Part shown: positions 8,703 to 19,678 of the stretch, piece by piece
How the letters are laid out: every line of letters begins with the position of its first letter
Position numbering within the stretch: position 1 is the stretch's first letter
Assembly: GCA_963772065.1 (NCBI GenBank)
Contig: CAVYVZ010000004.1
Span: 620,001-684,000 of the forward strand
From: CAVYVZ01 sp963772065
GTDB taxonomy: Bacteria; Acidobacteriota; Vicinamibacteria; Vicinamibacterales; UBA2999
Length of the DNA stretch: 64,000 nucleotides
Reading direction: 5' to 3'
Notes under the pieces: model-generated
Seen by the model: the letters and a program-made list of their open reading frames with translations, nothing else
Databases searched by the model: none
Told to the model about the DNA's origin: nothing
Program-made: the position numbers and the translations under genes

Positions 8703-9359
8703 CTACGCCTTGGCGACAGCTTGGGCCTTTTCCCAGTCGGCGAGGAACTTCGCCAGCCCGATGTCCGTGAGCGGGTGCTTGAACGCCTGCTCGATCACGG
8801 CCGCCGGGCACGTCGCGACGTCGGCGCCCATCCGCGCGGCTTCGATGATGTGAATCGGACCGCGGACGCTCGCCACCAGCACTTCGGTCCCGAACTCGTA
8901 GTTGTCGAAGATGTCGACGATCTCGCGAATCAGGTTCATGCCCGTCGTCCCGACGTCATCGAGGCGTCCGACGAACGGGCTGACGTAGGAGGCGCCGGCC
9001 TTGGCGGCGAACAGCGCCTGCGCCGCCGAGAAAATCAGCGTCACGTTCACGTGCTTGCCTTCCGTCGACAGCGCCTTGCACGCGCGCACGCCATCCTTGG
9101 TGAACGGCACCTTGACGACGATGTGCTCGTCGATGGTGGCGAGATCGCGCCCCTCGCGCAGCATGCCGTTGAAGTCGGTCGCCACCACTTCCGCGCTCAC
9201 GGGGCCCTTCACGATCTGGCAGATCTTTTTCAGGATCTGCCGGTAGTCGCCCCCTTCCTTGGCGAGCAACGACGGGTTCGTCGTCACGCCGTCGAGGATG
9301 CCGATGGCCGCCAGCGCCTCGATCTCTTTGACATTGCCGGTATCAACGAACAGCTTCAT
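8703..9359 (-). CDS. fsa: Transaldolase / fructose-6-phosphate aldolase (TalC/MipB family)
   Basis: 218 residues, the short single-domain form of transaldolase. MKLFVDTGNVKEIEALAAIGILDGVTTNPSL is the standard start with the Asp and the TTNPSL motif. The Schiff-base lysine is in HIVVKVPFTKDG (residue ~86). Later, GASYVSPFVGRLDD is also diagnostic. It acts in the cytosol on C3/C7 or C3/C6 sugar phosphates. Whether it is transaldolase or fructose-6-phosphate aldolase cannot be settled by eye. It lies between the FAH-family gene and the carboxyltransferase with gaps of only a few bases, so these three form an operon. Confidence 0.9.
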   Translation of the reverse strand: MKLFVDTGNVKEIEALAAIGILDGVTTNPSLLAKEGGDYRQILKKICQIVKGPVSAEVVATDFNGMLREGRDLATIDEHIVVKVPFTKDGVRACKALSTEGKHVNVTLIFSAAQALFAAKAGASYVSPFVGRLDDVGTTGMNLIREIVDIFDNYEFGTEVLVASVRGPIHIIEAARMGADVATCPAAVIEQAFKHPLTDIGLAKFLADWEKAQAVAKA

Positions 9360-9364
9360 GGGAA

Positions 9365-10123
9365 TTACCTCTCGATGACGGGATTGCTCAAAGAACCAAT
9401 GCCCTCGATCTTCACCATCACCCGGTCGCCCGCCTTGAGCGGGCCGACACCGGAGGGCGTCCCGGTCGTAATGACGTCGCCTGGGTGCAGCGTCATGACG
9501 TGCGACACGAACTCGACGAGACGGTCGACGGGGAAGATCAACTGGTTCGTATTCGAAGACTGCTTGCGCTCGCCGTTCACCCAGCCCTCGATGGCGAGCG
9601 AGGACGAATCGAGACCGGTGGCGATGCAGGGCCCGAGCGGCGCAAACGTGTCGAAGCCCTTCGCGCGCGTGTACTGGACGTCCTTCCGCTGCAGCTCTCG
9701 CGCGGTCACATCGTTCAGGCAGGTGAGGCCGAGCACGTAGCGGCTCGCATCTGCCGCGGGCACGTTCGACGCGGTTCGACGGATCACCACCGCCAGCTCG
9801 GACTCATAGTGAATCTCGCCGACGCCTCGCGGCAGGCGAATCGGCTCGCCGGGCCCGATGACCGCGGTCGACGGCTTGATGAACATCAGAGGCTCCGACG
9901 GCAGCGGCTTGTTCACTTCCGCGGCGTGGTCCTTGTAGTTCAGGCCGATCGCGACGATCTTCGTCGGCATCACCGGCGCCAGAAACGACAGCCCGTTCCG
10001 CGGAATCGCCGCGCCTGCCGTATAGTCGCCGAAGAGGTCGCCCTCCAGCCAGAAAAGATCGCCATCGCGTTCGACGGCGTACCGGCCGCCTGCTCCGTTG
10101 CCTACTCTATAAATCCGCTCCAT
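9365..10123 (-). CDS. Fumarylacetoacetate hydrolase (FAH) family protein
   Basis: 252 residues. An N-terminal beta domain is followed by the FAH catalytic fold: KIVAIGLNYKDHAAE, then LMFIKPSTAVIGPGEPI, and the metal ligands in GEIHYESELAVVI; later LTCLNDVTARELQRKD and the closing TGTPSGVGPLKAGD. This family hydrolyses or decarboxylates acylpyruvates and 2-hydroxyhepta-2,4-dienedioate-type substrates in aromatic degradation or oxaloacetate housekeeping. No aromatic pathway genes are nearby, so the substrate is open. It is the start of a run with the transaldolase and carboxyltransferase, and its ATG abuts the stop of the FN3 lipoprotein. Confidence 0.88.
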   Translation of the reverse strand: MERIYRVGNGAGGRYAVERDGDLFWLEGDLFGDYTAGAAIPRNGLSFLAPVMPTKIVAIGLNYKDHAAEVNKPLPSEPLMFIKPSTAVIGPGEPIRLPRGVGEIHYESELAVVIRRTASNVPAADASRYVLGLTCLNDVTARELQRKDVQYTRAKGFDTFAPLGPCIATGLDSSSLAIEGWVNGERKQSSNTNQLIFPVDRLVEFVSHVMTLHPGDVITTGTPSGVGPLKAGDRVMVKIEGIGSLSNPVIER

Positions 10124-11454
10124 TCAGCGCGCGGTCTCCTCGACGGTCGTCGACATCAGGCTCATGTTGGGTAGCGGGAAGCGATTATCCACCGCGATGA
10201 TCGCATACACGTAACGCACGCCCGGCGTCGCCGTCTCGTCACGGAAGCCCGCGTTCGGGACGGCTGCCTTCGTCAGCGGCCGCAGTGTGGCACCGGGCGC
10301 CTCGCCGCGCAACACGACATAGCCCGCGAGATCGAGCTCGGTGTTCGGCTCCCAGAGGAGGCTGATGGCACCCTCCTCGGCAACCGTCGTGACCGATTGC
10401 GGCGGGGCGGGTGGAAAGCTGTCGGTCGGCGTAAAGCACGCGGGCGGGGACGCGTCGCCGGCACGGGCGTCTGGTCCGACGCCGCGCACCGCGCGAACGG
10501 TGTAGCACCGGCGCCGCCCGAGCTCCACGCTGTCAGTGAACGTGCGGGTCGAAAGTGGAACGGGAGTGACTGGTGGCGGCAGCTCTTCCCTCCAGATTGC
10601 CGCGGACGGACCCGGCGGCGTCAACGGATCGGGCGGTTCCTCCCGGTAGACCCAGTAGGACACGGGTCCTGGCGACTCGGCCGGCGCTGGTGTCTCGATT
10701 CCCTCTTCCTCGTCGAAGGGCGGCCGCTCTTCCGGAAGCGCGCGATCGAGGAGGAACCCGAGCAGCCCACCCGACGGTTCCCACTCGAGCATGATCGCGC
10801 GCTCGGAATAATGCGCGGTGAGGGATGGCGGTGGATCGGGCACAGCCTGCAGCGGAAACTCCGCCACACCGCCCGGAGGCCCCGGACGCCCCTTCGCATT
10901 GAATGGAACGGCGGTGTAGTACCGCTTCAAGGGCTGCGGTTGTTCCGGGTTCCTCGTTCCAGGTTCCACGTTCTTGTTCGAAGGTTCCGTTCTGGTTTCT
11001 TGGTTCTGAGTTCGCGGCTCGACGGGCGGCAGCTTTCCCTGGATCAGTTCATCGTGCGTGAGCGTATCGCGTACGGTGATGGTCTCGGCCTGACCGGGCG
11101 CGTTTGGCGGTTCCTCCGCGGCGCGCGCAACATCCGGCTTCGCGTCAGGCCCGAGCGGCGGCGCCGCGACGGGCACCGTGGCAACCAGCGTGGCAAGCTC
11201 CACCCAGTGTGCGCGCGGCGGCCCCGACCGGCCCGTGTACCCGTAGATCTCCACGCGCGCGATGTCGGCGGGCGTGTGCGCGTCGATGTTCGCCGCGGGG
11301 ATCGCCAGCGAGACGTAGACGTCGCTGCCCAGCCGGTTCGCGTCGATCTTCTCCACCGCCGCCGGAATCGGCACGAGCGGGGCGAGCGGCGGACCTTTCT
11401 TCCCACACGCGCTGGCCCAAAGGCACAGCGCGGCAACGAGCGCCAGATGTGCTC

Positions 11455-11458
<4 letters not shown>
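10124..11458 (-). CDS. Lipoprotein with fibronectin type III-like domains
   Basis: 444 residues. MRAHLALVAALCLWASACGKKGPPLAP is a lipoprotein signal peptide with lipobox ASAC at residue ~18 and the GKKGPPL tail common in small acidobacterial and proteobacterial lipoproteins. Two or three beta-sandwich repeats follow (for example PPQSVTTVAEEGAISLLWEP and GYVVLRGEAPGATLRPL), typical of FN3 modules. Residues ~148-173, linking the first and second parts, are encoded by a heptamer array (10940-11016) and read as a Thr/Arg/Asn/Glu/Pro-rich stretch. It sits directly after hslU, with overlapping start. Function unknown; presumably periplasmic or surface exposed. Confidence 0.7.
10940..11016. repeat. 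Single-arm heptamer array R7 (word NNGTTCC) inside a lipoprotein gene
   Basis: Consecutive 7-mers GGGTTCC, TCGTTCC, AGGTTCC, ACGTTCT, TGTTCGA, AGGTTCC, GTTCTGG, TTTCTTG, GTTCTGA, GTTCGCG can be read from 10947. It lies in frame within the FN3 lipoprotein gene and supplies a low-complexity linker. No inverted partner arm is seen nearby. Confidence 0.75.
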
Positions 11459-12839
<1,381 letters not shown>

Positions 12840-12843
<4 letters not shown>

Positions 12844-13367
12844 AATTCTTCGATCGTCAGGTTCGGGTTGGTATAAATACAAATATCAGACGCGACGCGC
12901 ATGGCTTCCTCGGCGATCTGCCGGGCGTCGAGGCTGCTATGGCGCGCCAGCGCCCGGGCCGCGGCCAACGCAAACGGACCACCCGATCCCACCGCAACGA
13001 TACCGTCATCCGGCTCGATCAGATCGCCCGTGCCCGACAGCAGAAAGGTCGCTTTCCGATCGGCCACGATCAGCATCGCCTCGAGTCGCCGCAGCAGACG
13101 GTCCGTACGCCAGTCGCGCGCGAGCTCGACGGCGGCGCGCTCGAGGTTTCCACGATACTGTTCGAGCTTCGCCTCGAAGCGCGAGAACAATGAGAACGCA
13201 TCGGCGGCGGAGCCGGCAAACCCGGCGAGGATGGTGTCGTTGTGCAGGCGCCGTACCTTCTTCGCGCCCTGCTTCATGACGGTGTTGCCGATGGTGACCT
13301 GGCCGTCGCCGGCCATCACCGTGCGGTCGTTGTGGCGCACGGCCAGGATGGTCGTCGCGTGAATCAC
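12840..13367 (-). CDS. hslV: ATP-dependent protease peptidase subunit HslV (ClpQ)
   Basis: 175 residues from a GTG at 13367, giving VIHATTILAVRHNDRTVMAGDGQVT with the catalytic N-terminal threonine of the mature protein in HATTI, as in other HslV/CodW proteins. GDGQVTIGNTVMKQGAKKVRRL and GFAGSAADAF are family signatures; the end NPNLTIEEL is complete. A longer frame back to 13433 is open but would add residues unlike the family. It forms the proteolytic core of the HslUV complex with the overlapping hslU. Confidence 0.93.
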
Positions 13368-13435
13368 GTCCCAGTATGTCACCTCTCCGGGTCGGCCCGC
13401 TGGCCTGCAGGCATGACAGTTGGATGCGCCCACCC

Positions 13436-13464
13436 TTCCGAAATGCCCGAAAACTGTCGATAAT
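13436..13464 (+). promoter_or_regulatory. Candidate sigma-70 promoter for the PEGA protein gene
   Basis: TTCCGA at 13436-13441 and GATAAT at 13459-13464 are 17 bases apart, about 55 bases upstream of the PEGA gene start, in the divergent region between it and hslV. Only consensus similarity supports it. Confidence 0.35.
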
Positions 13465-13519
13465 TCACGTCAGGCTCGTGGCAGGGGTGTTGCTCTTGCT
13501 CAGCTACGGGAGGACCTCG

Positions 13520-14485
13520 ATGAAGTCGACCAGCATAGCGGCGGCCCTGATGCTGATGCTCCTTGGACTCGTTCCGGCGGCGACCGGTCAGGAGGCCGAA
13601 GCCGCAGAGCAAGGCAGGCGCGCTCAGCCGCGCGAACGGGCGCCCCGCAGCGACCCTGGCCCCGCCTCCAACCCAGCACCCGCCCGACAACCCGCCCCCG
13701 CACGGCAGGGTGACGGTGGAAGCGTGCGGAGCCGCGGCACAGACGATTACGGCCGCGTTCGCGCCCCGAGAGATCGCGACGGCAGTGGAGAACGGGACTC
13801 CGGCGGTCGCCGTGAGCGTGAGCGCGGCACGACGGCGGCCGAGGCGCCGCCTCCGGCGCCAGCGGCTCCGGCCACCGCGTCATCTGCAGGATCCGACGGT
13901 GACCAGGACCGGCGCCGCGCCGTCCCGCGTGGAAGCCGCCCGCGTGGCGACAATCCAGCCGTGGGCCGGGCCGAACCGCGCGACGGTCGCGGATATCCCC
14001 GCGACGGACGCGGCGGACGCGTCTACTCTGGAGGCCGGCGGGGTGCGCCGGTGTACTCGTCCAGGGGACGGGTCTACAACAACTACTACTACTATCCGCG
14101 CCGCTGGTATCCGTACGGTTACGGGGCATTCGGCGGGCTCGGCTACTTCTACTACGATCCGTACACCTGGTATTCCTACGACCCGTACTGGAGCCGGCCG
14201 TACAACTACAGCTACTACGGCGGCTACCGGCAGTACGACGACCGCTACTACGATACCGGCGAACTGCGGCTGCAGGTGCACCCGCGTCACGCAGAGATCT
14301 ACGTGGATGGGTACTTCGCCGGCCACGTTGACGACTTCGACGGCGTGTTCCAGGGGTTGCGACTCGAGGAAGGTCCGTACCGAATCGAGATCGTCGCGCC
14401 CGGCTACGAGACGCTGGAGTTCGAGGTACGCATTCTCCCGGGACGGAAGACCACGTATCGCGGAGAGCTTCGGCCCAGACCGTGA
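13520..14485 (+). CDS. Exported PEGA-domain protein with Gly/Arg- and Tyr-rich middle
   Basis: 321 residues from the ATG at 13520, which has GGGAGGA five bases upstream. KSTSIAAALMLMLLGLVPAATGQ is a signal peptide. Residues ~25-180 are disordered and rich in Arg, Gly, Asp and Pro; residues ~185-245 are extremely tyrosine-rich (NNYYYYPRRWYPYGYG, SYDPYWSRPYNYSYYGGY); the last ~70 (GELRLQVHPRHAEIYVDGYF onward, ending EFEVRILPGRKTTYRGEL) form a PEGA domain, a small beta module found on surface proteins. It may be an envelope or matrix protein; no enzymatic role is suggested. The 3' end meets array R3. Confidence 0.75.
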   Translation: MKSTSIAAALMLMLLGLVPAATGQEAEAAEQGRRAQPRERAPRSDPGPASNPAPARQPAPARQGDGGSVRSRGTDDYGRVRAPRDRDGSGERDSGGRRERERGTTAAEAPPPAPAAPATASSAGSDGDQDRRRAVPRGSRPRGDNPAVGRAEPRDGRGYPRDGRGGRVYSGGRRGAPVYSSRGRVYNNYYYYPRRWYPYGYGAFGGLGYFYYDPYTWYSYDPYWSRPYNYSYYGGYRQYDDRYYDTGELRLQVHPRHAEIYVDGYFAGHVDDFDGVFQGLRLEEGPYRIEIVAPGYETLEFEVRILPGRKTTYRGELRPRP

Positions 14486-14489
14486 AGTC

Positions 14490-15980
<1,491 letters not shown>

Positions 15981-15990
15981 GAGGCGCAGA

Positions 15991-16470
15991 CTACTGGGTC
16001 AATAGCTGGCGGTCAATCGTGTACTCACCCAGCTTCGCGAGGGGACGTGACCCGTGCCGCGCGAACACCTCCACCTTGGCGTCCACGAACTCACGGTTCT
16101 GCAGCATCTGCATTCGCGGCTGCGTGCCGGTGTAACCGAGATTGGACCGGAGCACGATGGGGTTGGTCTTCGAACCGGCGGCGAGACCGTCGCGGTCGAT
16201 GGCCCGCGCGTAATGCTCGCCCCAGGCGACGTCAGGCTGACTCACCTGGCGGAAGATGGCGACGAGCTGAACGCTCCTCACGGCCTCGGAGGAGACGTTC
16301 TCGAGGCGGAGCGACACACTGGGCACGAGCTTGTTCTTGCCATCCGCCTGGATCCCGGCGTCGTACCACCCGGTATGAACGTCGGTCACCTTCAGAACCT
16401 TGTCGACCTCGATGTTGCGGGAGCACCCAGCGACCCCCAATGCCAGCAGGAGAAGCACGGTTCGCGACAT
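15991..16470 (-). CDS. Hypothetical lipoprotein
   Basis: About 159 residues from the ATG at 16470 (MSRTVLLLLALGVAGCSRN), a lipoprotein signal peptide with lipobox VAGC. The mature part (IEVDKVLKVTDVHTGWYDAG, SVSLRLENVSSEAVRSVQLVAIF, then REFVDAKVEVFARHGSRP) is predicted beta-rich and resembles FxLYD-type periplasmic proteins in outline, without a firm family match. It shares strand and close spacing with the permease but is separated from the upstream gene by array R4. An ATG at 16488 would add six residues. Confidence 0.6.
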   Translation of the reverse strand: MSRTVLLLLALGVAGCSRNIEVDKVLKVTDVHTGWYDAGIQADGKNKLVPSVSLRLENVSSEAVRSVQLVAIFRQVSQPDVAWGEHYARAIDRDGLAAGSKTNPIVLRSNLGYTGTQPRMQMLQNREFVDAKVEVFARHGSRPLAKLGEYTIDRQLLTQ

Positions 16471-16500
16471 GCGCCCATTAGACACCAAGGGGGAATCTTT

Positions 16501-16585
16501 GATTTTTGATTTTTGATTTGTGATTTGGCCTTTTGTTCTTTCTTCGGCTTCAAATCACCAATCGCAAATCGCAAATCGCAAATAT
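16501..16585. repeat. Heptamer-periodic inverted array R4 (word GATTTTT / AAATCGC)
   Basis: Left arm GATTTTT, GATTTTT, GATTTGT, GATTTGG (16501-16528); right arm AAATCAC, CAATCGC, AAATCGC, AAATCGC, AAATATC (16552-16586). The arms are complementary in pattern (GATTTGCG against CGCAAATC) with mismatches. The right arm runs directly into the TAG of the next gene at 16586-16588. Very AT-rich in a GC-rich region. Confidence 0.85.
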
Positions 16586-17452
16586 CTAGAATTCGCTGAC
16601 TTGCACCCTCTTCCGCGCTTCCTCCAGCGTGATCCGGTCGGCACGGAATGCCGCCAGATCGGTTCCCTTCACGCGAAGCACGATGGTCATCAGGTCGTAG
16701 GCCTCTCCCGACATCAGGCGGTTGCGATGCTCGTTATCGTGAGCCGCGATGGTGAGCCACTCCTCGGGACCGACGCGAATCGAGCCACTGTGGTTGAGCA
16801 TCGCGTCCTTGAGGGCGTTGATGACCTCTCGTTCATAGGCGCCGTTCGGGTCCTCGAGCAGCGCCATCTCTTCGTCCGTTGGCCGGACTGACGCCGCGGG
16901 CGGCGCGGCTTCCAACGACGCCACGCTTCCGGGCTCCGTGCTGCGCTGTGAGGCCTGCACGGCGGGTCCGTCGGCGATCGGGCCCCGAGGGCTGACCTGT
17001 ATCTCCAGCCGCTTGATGGCCTGCAGCAGCGTGGCTTTCTCGCCCGCATCGGGCGTCAGGCGCTCGATCGCCGTCTTGAGCTGCTGCAACGCGGCACCCG
17101 CCGCCGCGTTGTTGTCGTGAATCATCGTCCGCAAGCTCCACGCGACGCTCTGCCGCATCAACGGAACGGAGACATCGAAGAAGACGCCATATCCGTCGAG
17201 GCGGAATCCGCGGGCCTGTGCTTCACCGCTCAGCAGCAGCATGTCTGGCATCACGCGGCGCACCTGCCGGCGCAGTTGGTCCGCGCCGTGTTTCACGGCG
17301 CGCTCCAGCACGCCTTCCATGACGAAGATGTTGTACCGCGCCTGCACCTGCTCGTCCTGCTTCGACGCGTCGGGCGGAGCGGACTGACCACTCACGCGCC
17401 CACCCGAGGCGATCGCGACGAGCGCAACGACCGTGACGACATGCTTCAACAC
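16586..17452 (-). CDS. Exported hypothetical protein
   Basis: 288 residues. MLKHVVTVVALVAIASGGRVSGQ is a signal peptide. The mature protein begins with a helical part (QARYNIFVMEGVLERAVKHGADQLRRQVRRVMPDM), contains VFFDVSVPLMRQSVAWSLRTM, and ends with a part (EREVINALKDAMLNHSGSIRV ... EEWLTIAAHDN) that I do not recognise. It is 13 bp downstream of the anti-sigma factor gene on the same strand, so it belongs to the sigma operon and may be a target or an accessory sensor. Confidence 0.6.
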   Translation of the reverse strand: MLKHVVTVVALVAIASGGRVSGQSAPPDASKQDEQVQARYNIFVMEGVLERAVKHGADQLRRQVRRVMPDMLLLSGEAQARGFRLDGYGVFFDVSVPLMRQSVAWSLRTMIHDNNAAAGAALQQLKTAIERLTPDAGEKATLLQAIKRLEIQVSPRGPIADGPAVQASQRSTEPGSVASLEAAPPAASVRPTDEEMALLEDPNGAYEREVINALKDAMLNHSGSIRVGPEEWLTIAAHDNEHRNRLMSGEAYDLMTIVLRVKGTDLAAFRADRITLEEARKRVQVSEF

Positions 17453-17465
17453 CGGTGGCTTCCTT

Positions 17466-18242
17466 TCATTGCGGCGCGCGTGCGCCCGTGCGCTGGAACA
17501 GGTAGTTGATCATCTGCCGCTGATCGGCCAGTTCCGGACGCGTGAACCCTTCCATCTGCCCGAACGTCTGCTCGATGCGCGTCAGATCCATGCGCCGCTG
17601 CGAGTCGACGTCACGCATCACCTGCGTGAGGCGGAACGCCAGCTCGCGCTGCTGCCGCTCTTCGCTCTCGGCGAGCAGCGCCCGCACGCGCTGCAGCACG
17701 GCCGCCTCATTCGACGGGATCTGCGGTCCTGCCGCCGTGCTCGCAGTCCGCAGCGTGGTCATCTCCGCGCGAAGCCGGCGTTCGAGCGCCGCGAGATCGC
17801 TGGCCGACACGGATGCCCCGCCGCCGGCAGCTGTCGCGCCAACGGCCGGCGCGGTCGGCGAGGCGGTGCGCGGGGAATCGGCCGGCGGCGCGGCGGTGCG
17901 CATCCCGAGAACGGCGCCGCCCATGAAGATGAGGAGGGCCGCGGCCGCCTGCGCCCAGGCAGGCATCGGACGACGCCACCAGCGCGCCGGCCGCAGCACA
18001 GTGCTCTCTCCGGTGCTATCTCCTGAGCTATCTCCCGAGGTGATCCTGAAGCCGAGCGCCGCATCGGGCGGCGCCCACGACGCCAGCGCCGTGCGCGTGG
18101 CGCCAAGCCCTTTCAACTCGTCGGCGCAGCTCGGACAGACGCTGAGGTGCGCCTCGACCGCCGCACGCTCGGCGGCATCGCACTCGTCGTACAGATATCC
18201 GGCCAGTCCCGCCGGATCGCCGCATGTGAATTCCACACTCAT
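17466..18242 (-). CDS. Anti-sigma factor with zinc-finger (zf-HC2) domain
   Basis: 258 residues. The N-terminus holds the anti-sigma zinc motif with His and two Cys in AAVEAHLSVCPSCADEL plus an earlier Cys (FTCGDPAG). A membrane segment follows (AQAAAALLIFMGGAVLGM, ~residues 95-112), then a periplasmic helical tail (LAALERRLRAEMTTLR, LAESEERQQRELAFRL). It binds and holds the ECF sigma factor encoded just upstream; start overlaps the sigma stop as ATGA. The periplasmic domain would be the stress sensor. Confidence 0.88.
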   Translation of the reverse strand: MSVEFTCGDPAGLAGYLYDECDAAERAAVEAHLSVCPSCADELKGLGATRTALASWAPPDAALGFRITSGDSSGDSTGESTVLRPARWWRRPMPAWAQAAAALLIFMGGAVLGMRTAAPPADSPRTASPTAPAVGATAAGGGASVSASDLAALERRLRAEMTTLRTASTAAGPQIPSNEAAVLQRVRALLAESEERQQRELAFRLTQVMRDVDSQRRMDLTRIEQTFGQMEGFTRPELADQRQMINYLFQRTGARAPQ

Positions 18243-18826
18243 CGCTTCACCAGCTCAGTGGCTGCCTTGGCGTTTTTCTGGAGGTGACGCCGCAGCACCG
18301 ACAGTCCTTGATACAACCGCGTTTTCACCGTGCTCAGCGGACAACCCTGCAAGTCCGCAATCTCCTGGAACGTCATCCCGTGATACTCCTTCAGGATGAT
18401 CGCCGTCCGCTGTTCCTCCGGCAGCAAGGCCATCGCCTCGGCCACCACCTCGCTCAGCTCGCGGCGTGACACGAGATCCTCGATCGACTCGACCGGCCCG
18501 CGCTCCGAGGCGAGGTCGACGAGCTCCACGCCCTCCGGCGCCTGCATGACCGGCGCGCGCCGCTGCCGGCGAATCCAGTCGCGACAGAGGTTCAGCGCGA
18601 TCCGGTAGAGCCATGACGAGAACTTCGCTTGTCCCTTGAAGCCGGGGAGCGCTCTGAACGCGCGTAGGAACGTTTCCTGGCAGACATCTCTCGCATCCTC
18701 TTCGCGTCCGATGACCCGGTACGCCAGGGCGTAGATAGGCCTCTCCCATCGGAGGATGAGCTGATTGAAGCTGTCCTTGTCGCCGCCCACTGATAGGGCG
18801 ACCAGTTCTTCGTCGGTCCGCGTCAT
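18239..18826 (-). CDS. ECF RNA polymerase sigma factor
   Basis: 195 residues from the ATG at 18826 (MTRTDEELVALSVGGDKDSFNQLI). Region 2 is clear in RWERPIYALAYRVIGREEDARDVCQETFLRAF and FSSWLYRIALNLCRDWIRRQ; region 4 in LLPEEQRTAIILKEYHGMTFQEIADLQGCPLSTVKTRLYQGL. Alternative ATGs at 18904 and 18988 extend it into the divergent promoter region and I consider them less likely. It is controlled by the overlapping zf-HC2 anti-sigma factor and is divergent from the HTH-receiver gene. Confidence 0.9.
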   Translation of the reverse strand: MTRTDEELVALSVGGDKDSFNQLILRWERPIYALAYRVIGREEDARDVCQETFLRAFRALPGFKGQAKFSSWLYRIALNLCRDWIRRQRRAPVMQAPEGVELVDLASERGPVESIEDLVSRRELSEVVAEAMALLPEEQRTAIILKEYHGMTFQEIADLQGCPLSTVKTRLYQGLSVLRRHLQKNAKAATELVKR

Positions 18827-18991
18827 CAAGGGAGCCGGGAGGCCTCCGGTTCCGGTTACTCGGTTAGACGGCGGCGCCGCGCCGGCGGCCGTGACTTCCA
18901 TCATACGATGCAAATCGTTGCGGTTCCGGAGGTTAGACTCTGGTGACGCTGGCGGAAAGGCCGGGCCGCACGCATCTGGGCGAGCCATCTA

Positions 18992-18997
18992 TACAAT
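18992..18997 (+). promoter_or_regulatory. Candidate -10 element for the HTH-receiver gene
   Basis: TACAAT within TATACAAT lies 17 bases before the TTG start at 19014. No good -35 hexamer is visible, so it could depend on an alternative sigma factor or an activator. Confidence 0.25.
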
Positions 18998-19013
18998 AGC
19001 GGGGGCTTTCGCT

Positions 19014-19601
19014 TTGAACCTTCCAGACGATGAAGTGTTTCTCACGACCGAAGAGGTGCTCGCGTACCTGCAGGTGAACCTGCGGACTATTTACCGTCTG
19101 ATCAAGGCGAACAAGATTCCCGCGGTACGCGTGGGCCGCCAGTGGCGGTTTCGCAAGCGCGACATCGATGCATGGCTCAACAGCCAGCGCCCCGAATCCG
19201 CCAGGTCCACACCTCCCGCGACGGCCGGCGATCGCGGCGAAGGAAGGCGTGTGCTCGTCGTCGATGACGAGGAAAGCATTCGCGAGCTGCTGTCGAAAAC
19301 GCTGGCGATCGAGCACTACGAGGTCGACACGGCGGGCGACGCCGCGGCCGCGCTCGATCGGATGCGGACCGCGGCCTACGACCTCCTGATCGCGGATCTG
19401 AAAATGCCGGGCATGGACGGCCTCACGCTGATTCGCAAGGCGAAGAGCCTGAACGCCGATCTCCGCATCATCATCATCACCGGCTACTCGAGCGAATCGA
19501 GCGCCATCGAAGCCGTCAATCTGGGCGTCAACGGATACCTGACGAAGCCCTTCCCGATCCCGGAAGTTCTGGCCGCGGCCGCCAAAGCGCTCCAGGAGTG
19601 A
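19014..19601 (+). CDS. HTH (excisionase-type) - response regulator receiver fusion
   Basis: 195 residues from a TTG at 19014, preceded by a GGGGG run eight bases upstream. Residues 1-60 are a MerR/excisionase-type DNA-binding domain (FLTTEEVLAYLQVNLRTIYRLIKANKIPAVRVGRQWRF; split here: 'LTTEEVLAYLQV' and 'KIPAVRVGRQWRFRKRDID'). A proline/serine linker leads to a complete receiver domain (RRVLVVDDEESIRELL, phosphorylation Asp in YDLLIADLKMPGMDG, Lys in GYLTKPFPIPE). It would be a phosphorylation-controlled DNA-binding protein in the reverse domain order of usual regulators. No kinase is adjacent; the orphan NtrB-like kinase at 21.9 kb already has its own partner. Confidence 0.82.
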   Translation: MNLPDDEVFLTTEEVLAYLQVNLRTIYRLIKANKIPAVRVGRQWRFRKRDIDAWLNSQRPESARSTPPATAGDRGEGRRVLVVDDEESIRELLSKTLAIEHYEVDTAGDAAAALDRMRTAAYDLLIADLKMPGMDGLTLIRKAKSLNADLRIIIITGYSSESSAIEAVNLGVNGYLTKPFPIPEVLAAAAKALQE

Positions 19602-19603
19602 GG

Positions 19604-19669
19604 CCTTTAACCTGATGCCTTTGTCCTGAGACAGCCCTGTTCCCTGAATCCTGATCCCTGCTCCCTTAA
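19604..19669. repeat. Single-arm heptamer array R8 (word CCTGAAT)
   Basis: Directly after the HTH-receiver stop: CCTTTAA, CCTGATG, CCTTTGT, CCTGAGA, an irregular 10-mer, then CCCTGAA, TCCTGAT, CCCTGCT, CCCTTAA. It fills the gap before the ABC-F gene. No complementary arm is present. Confidence 0.65.
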
Positions 19670-19678
19670 ACTGAATAG

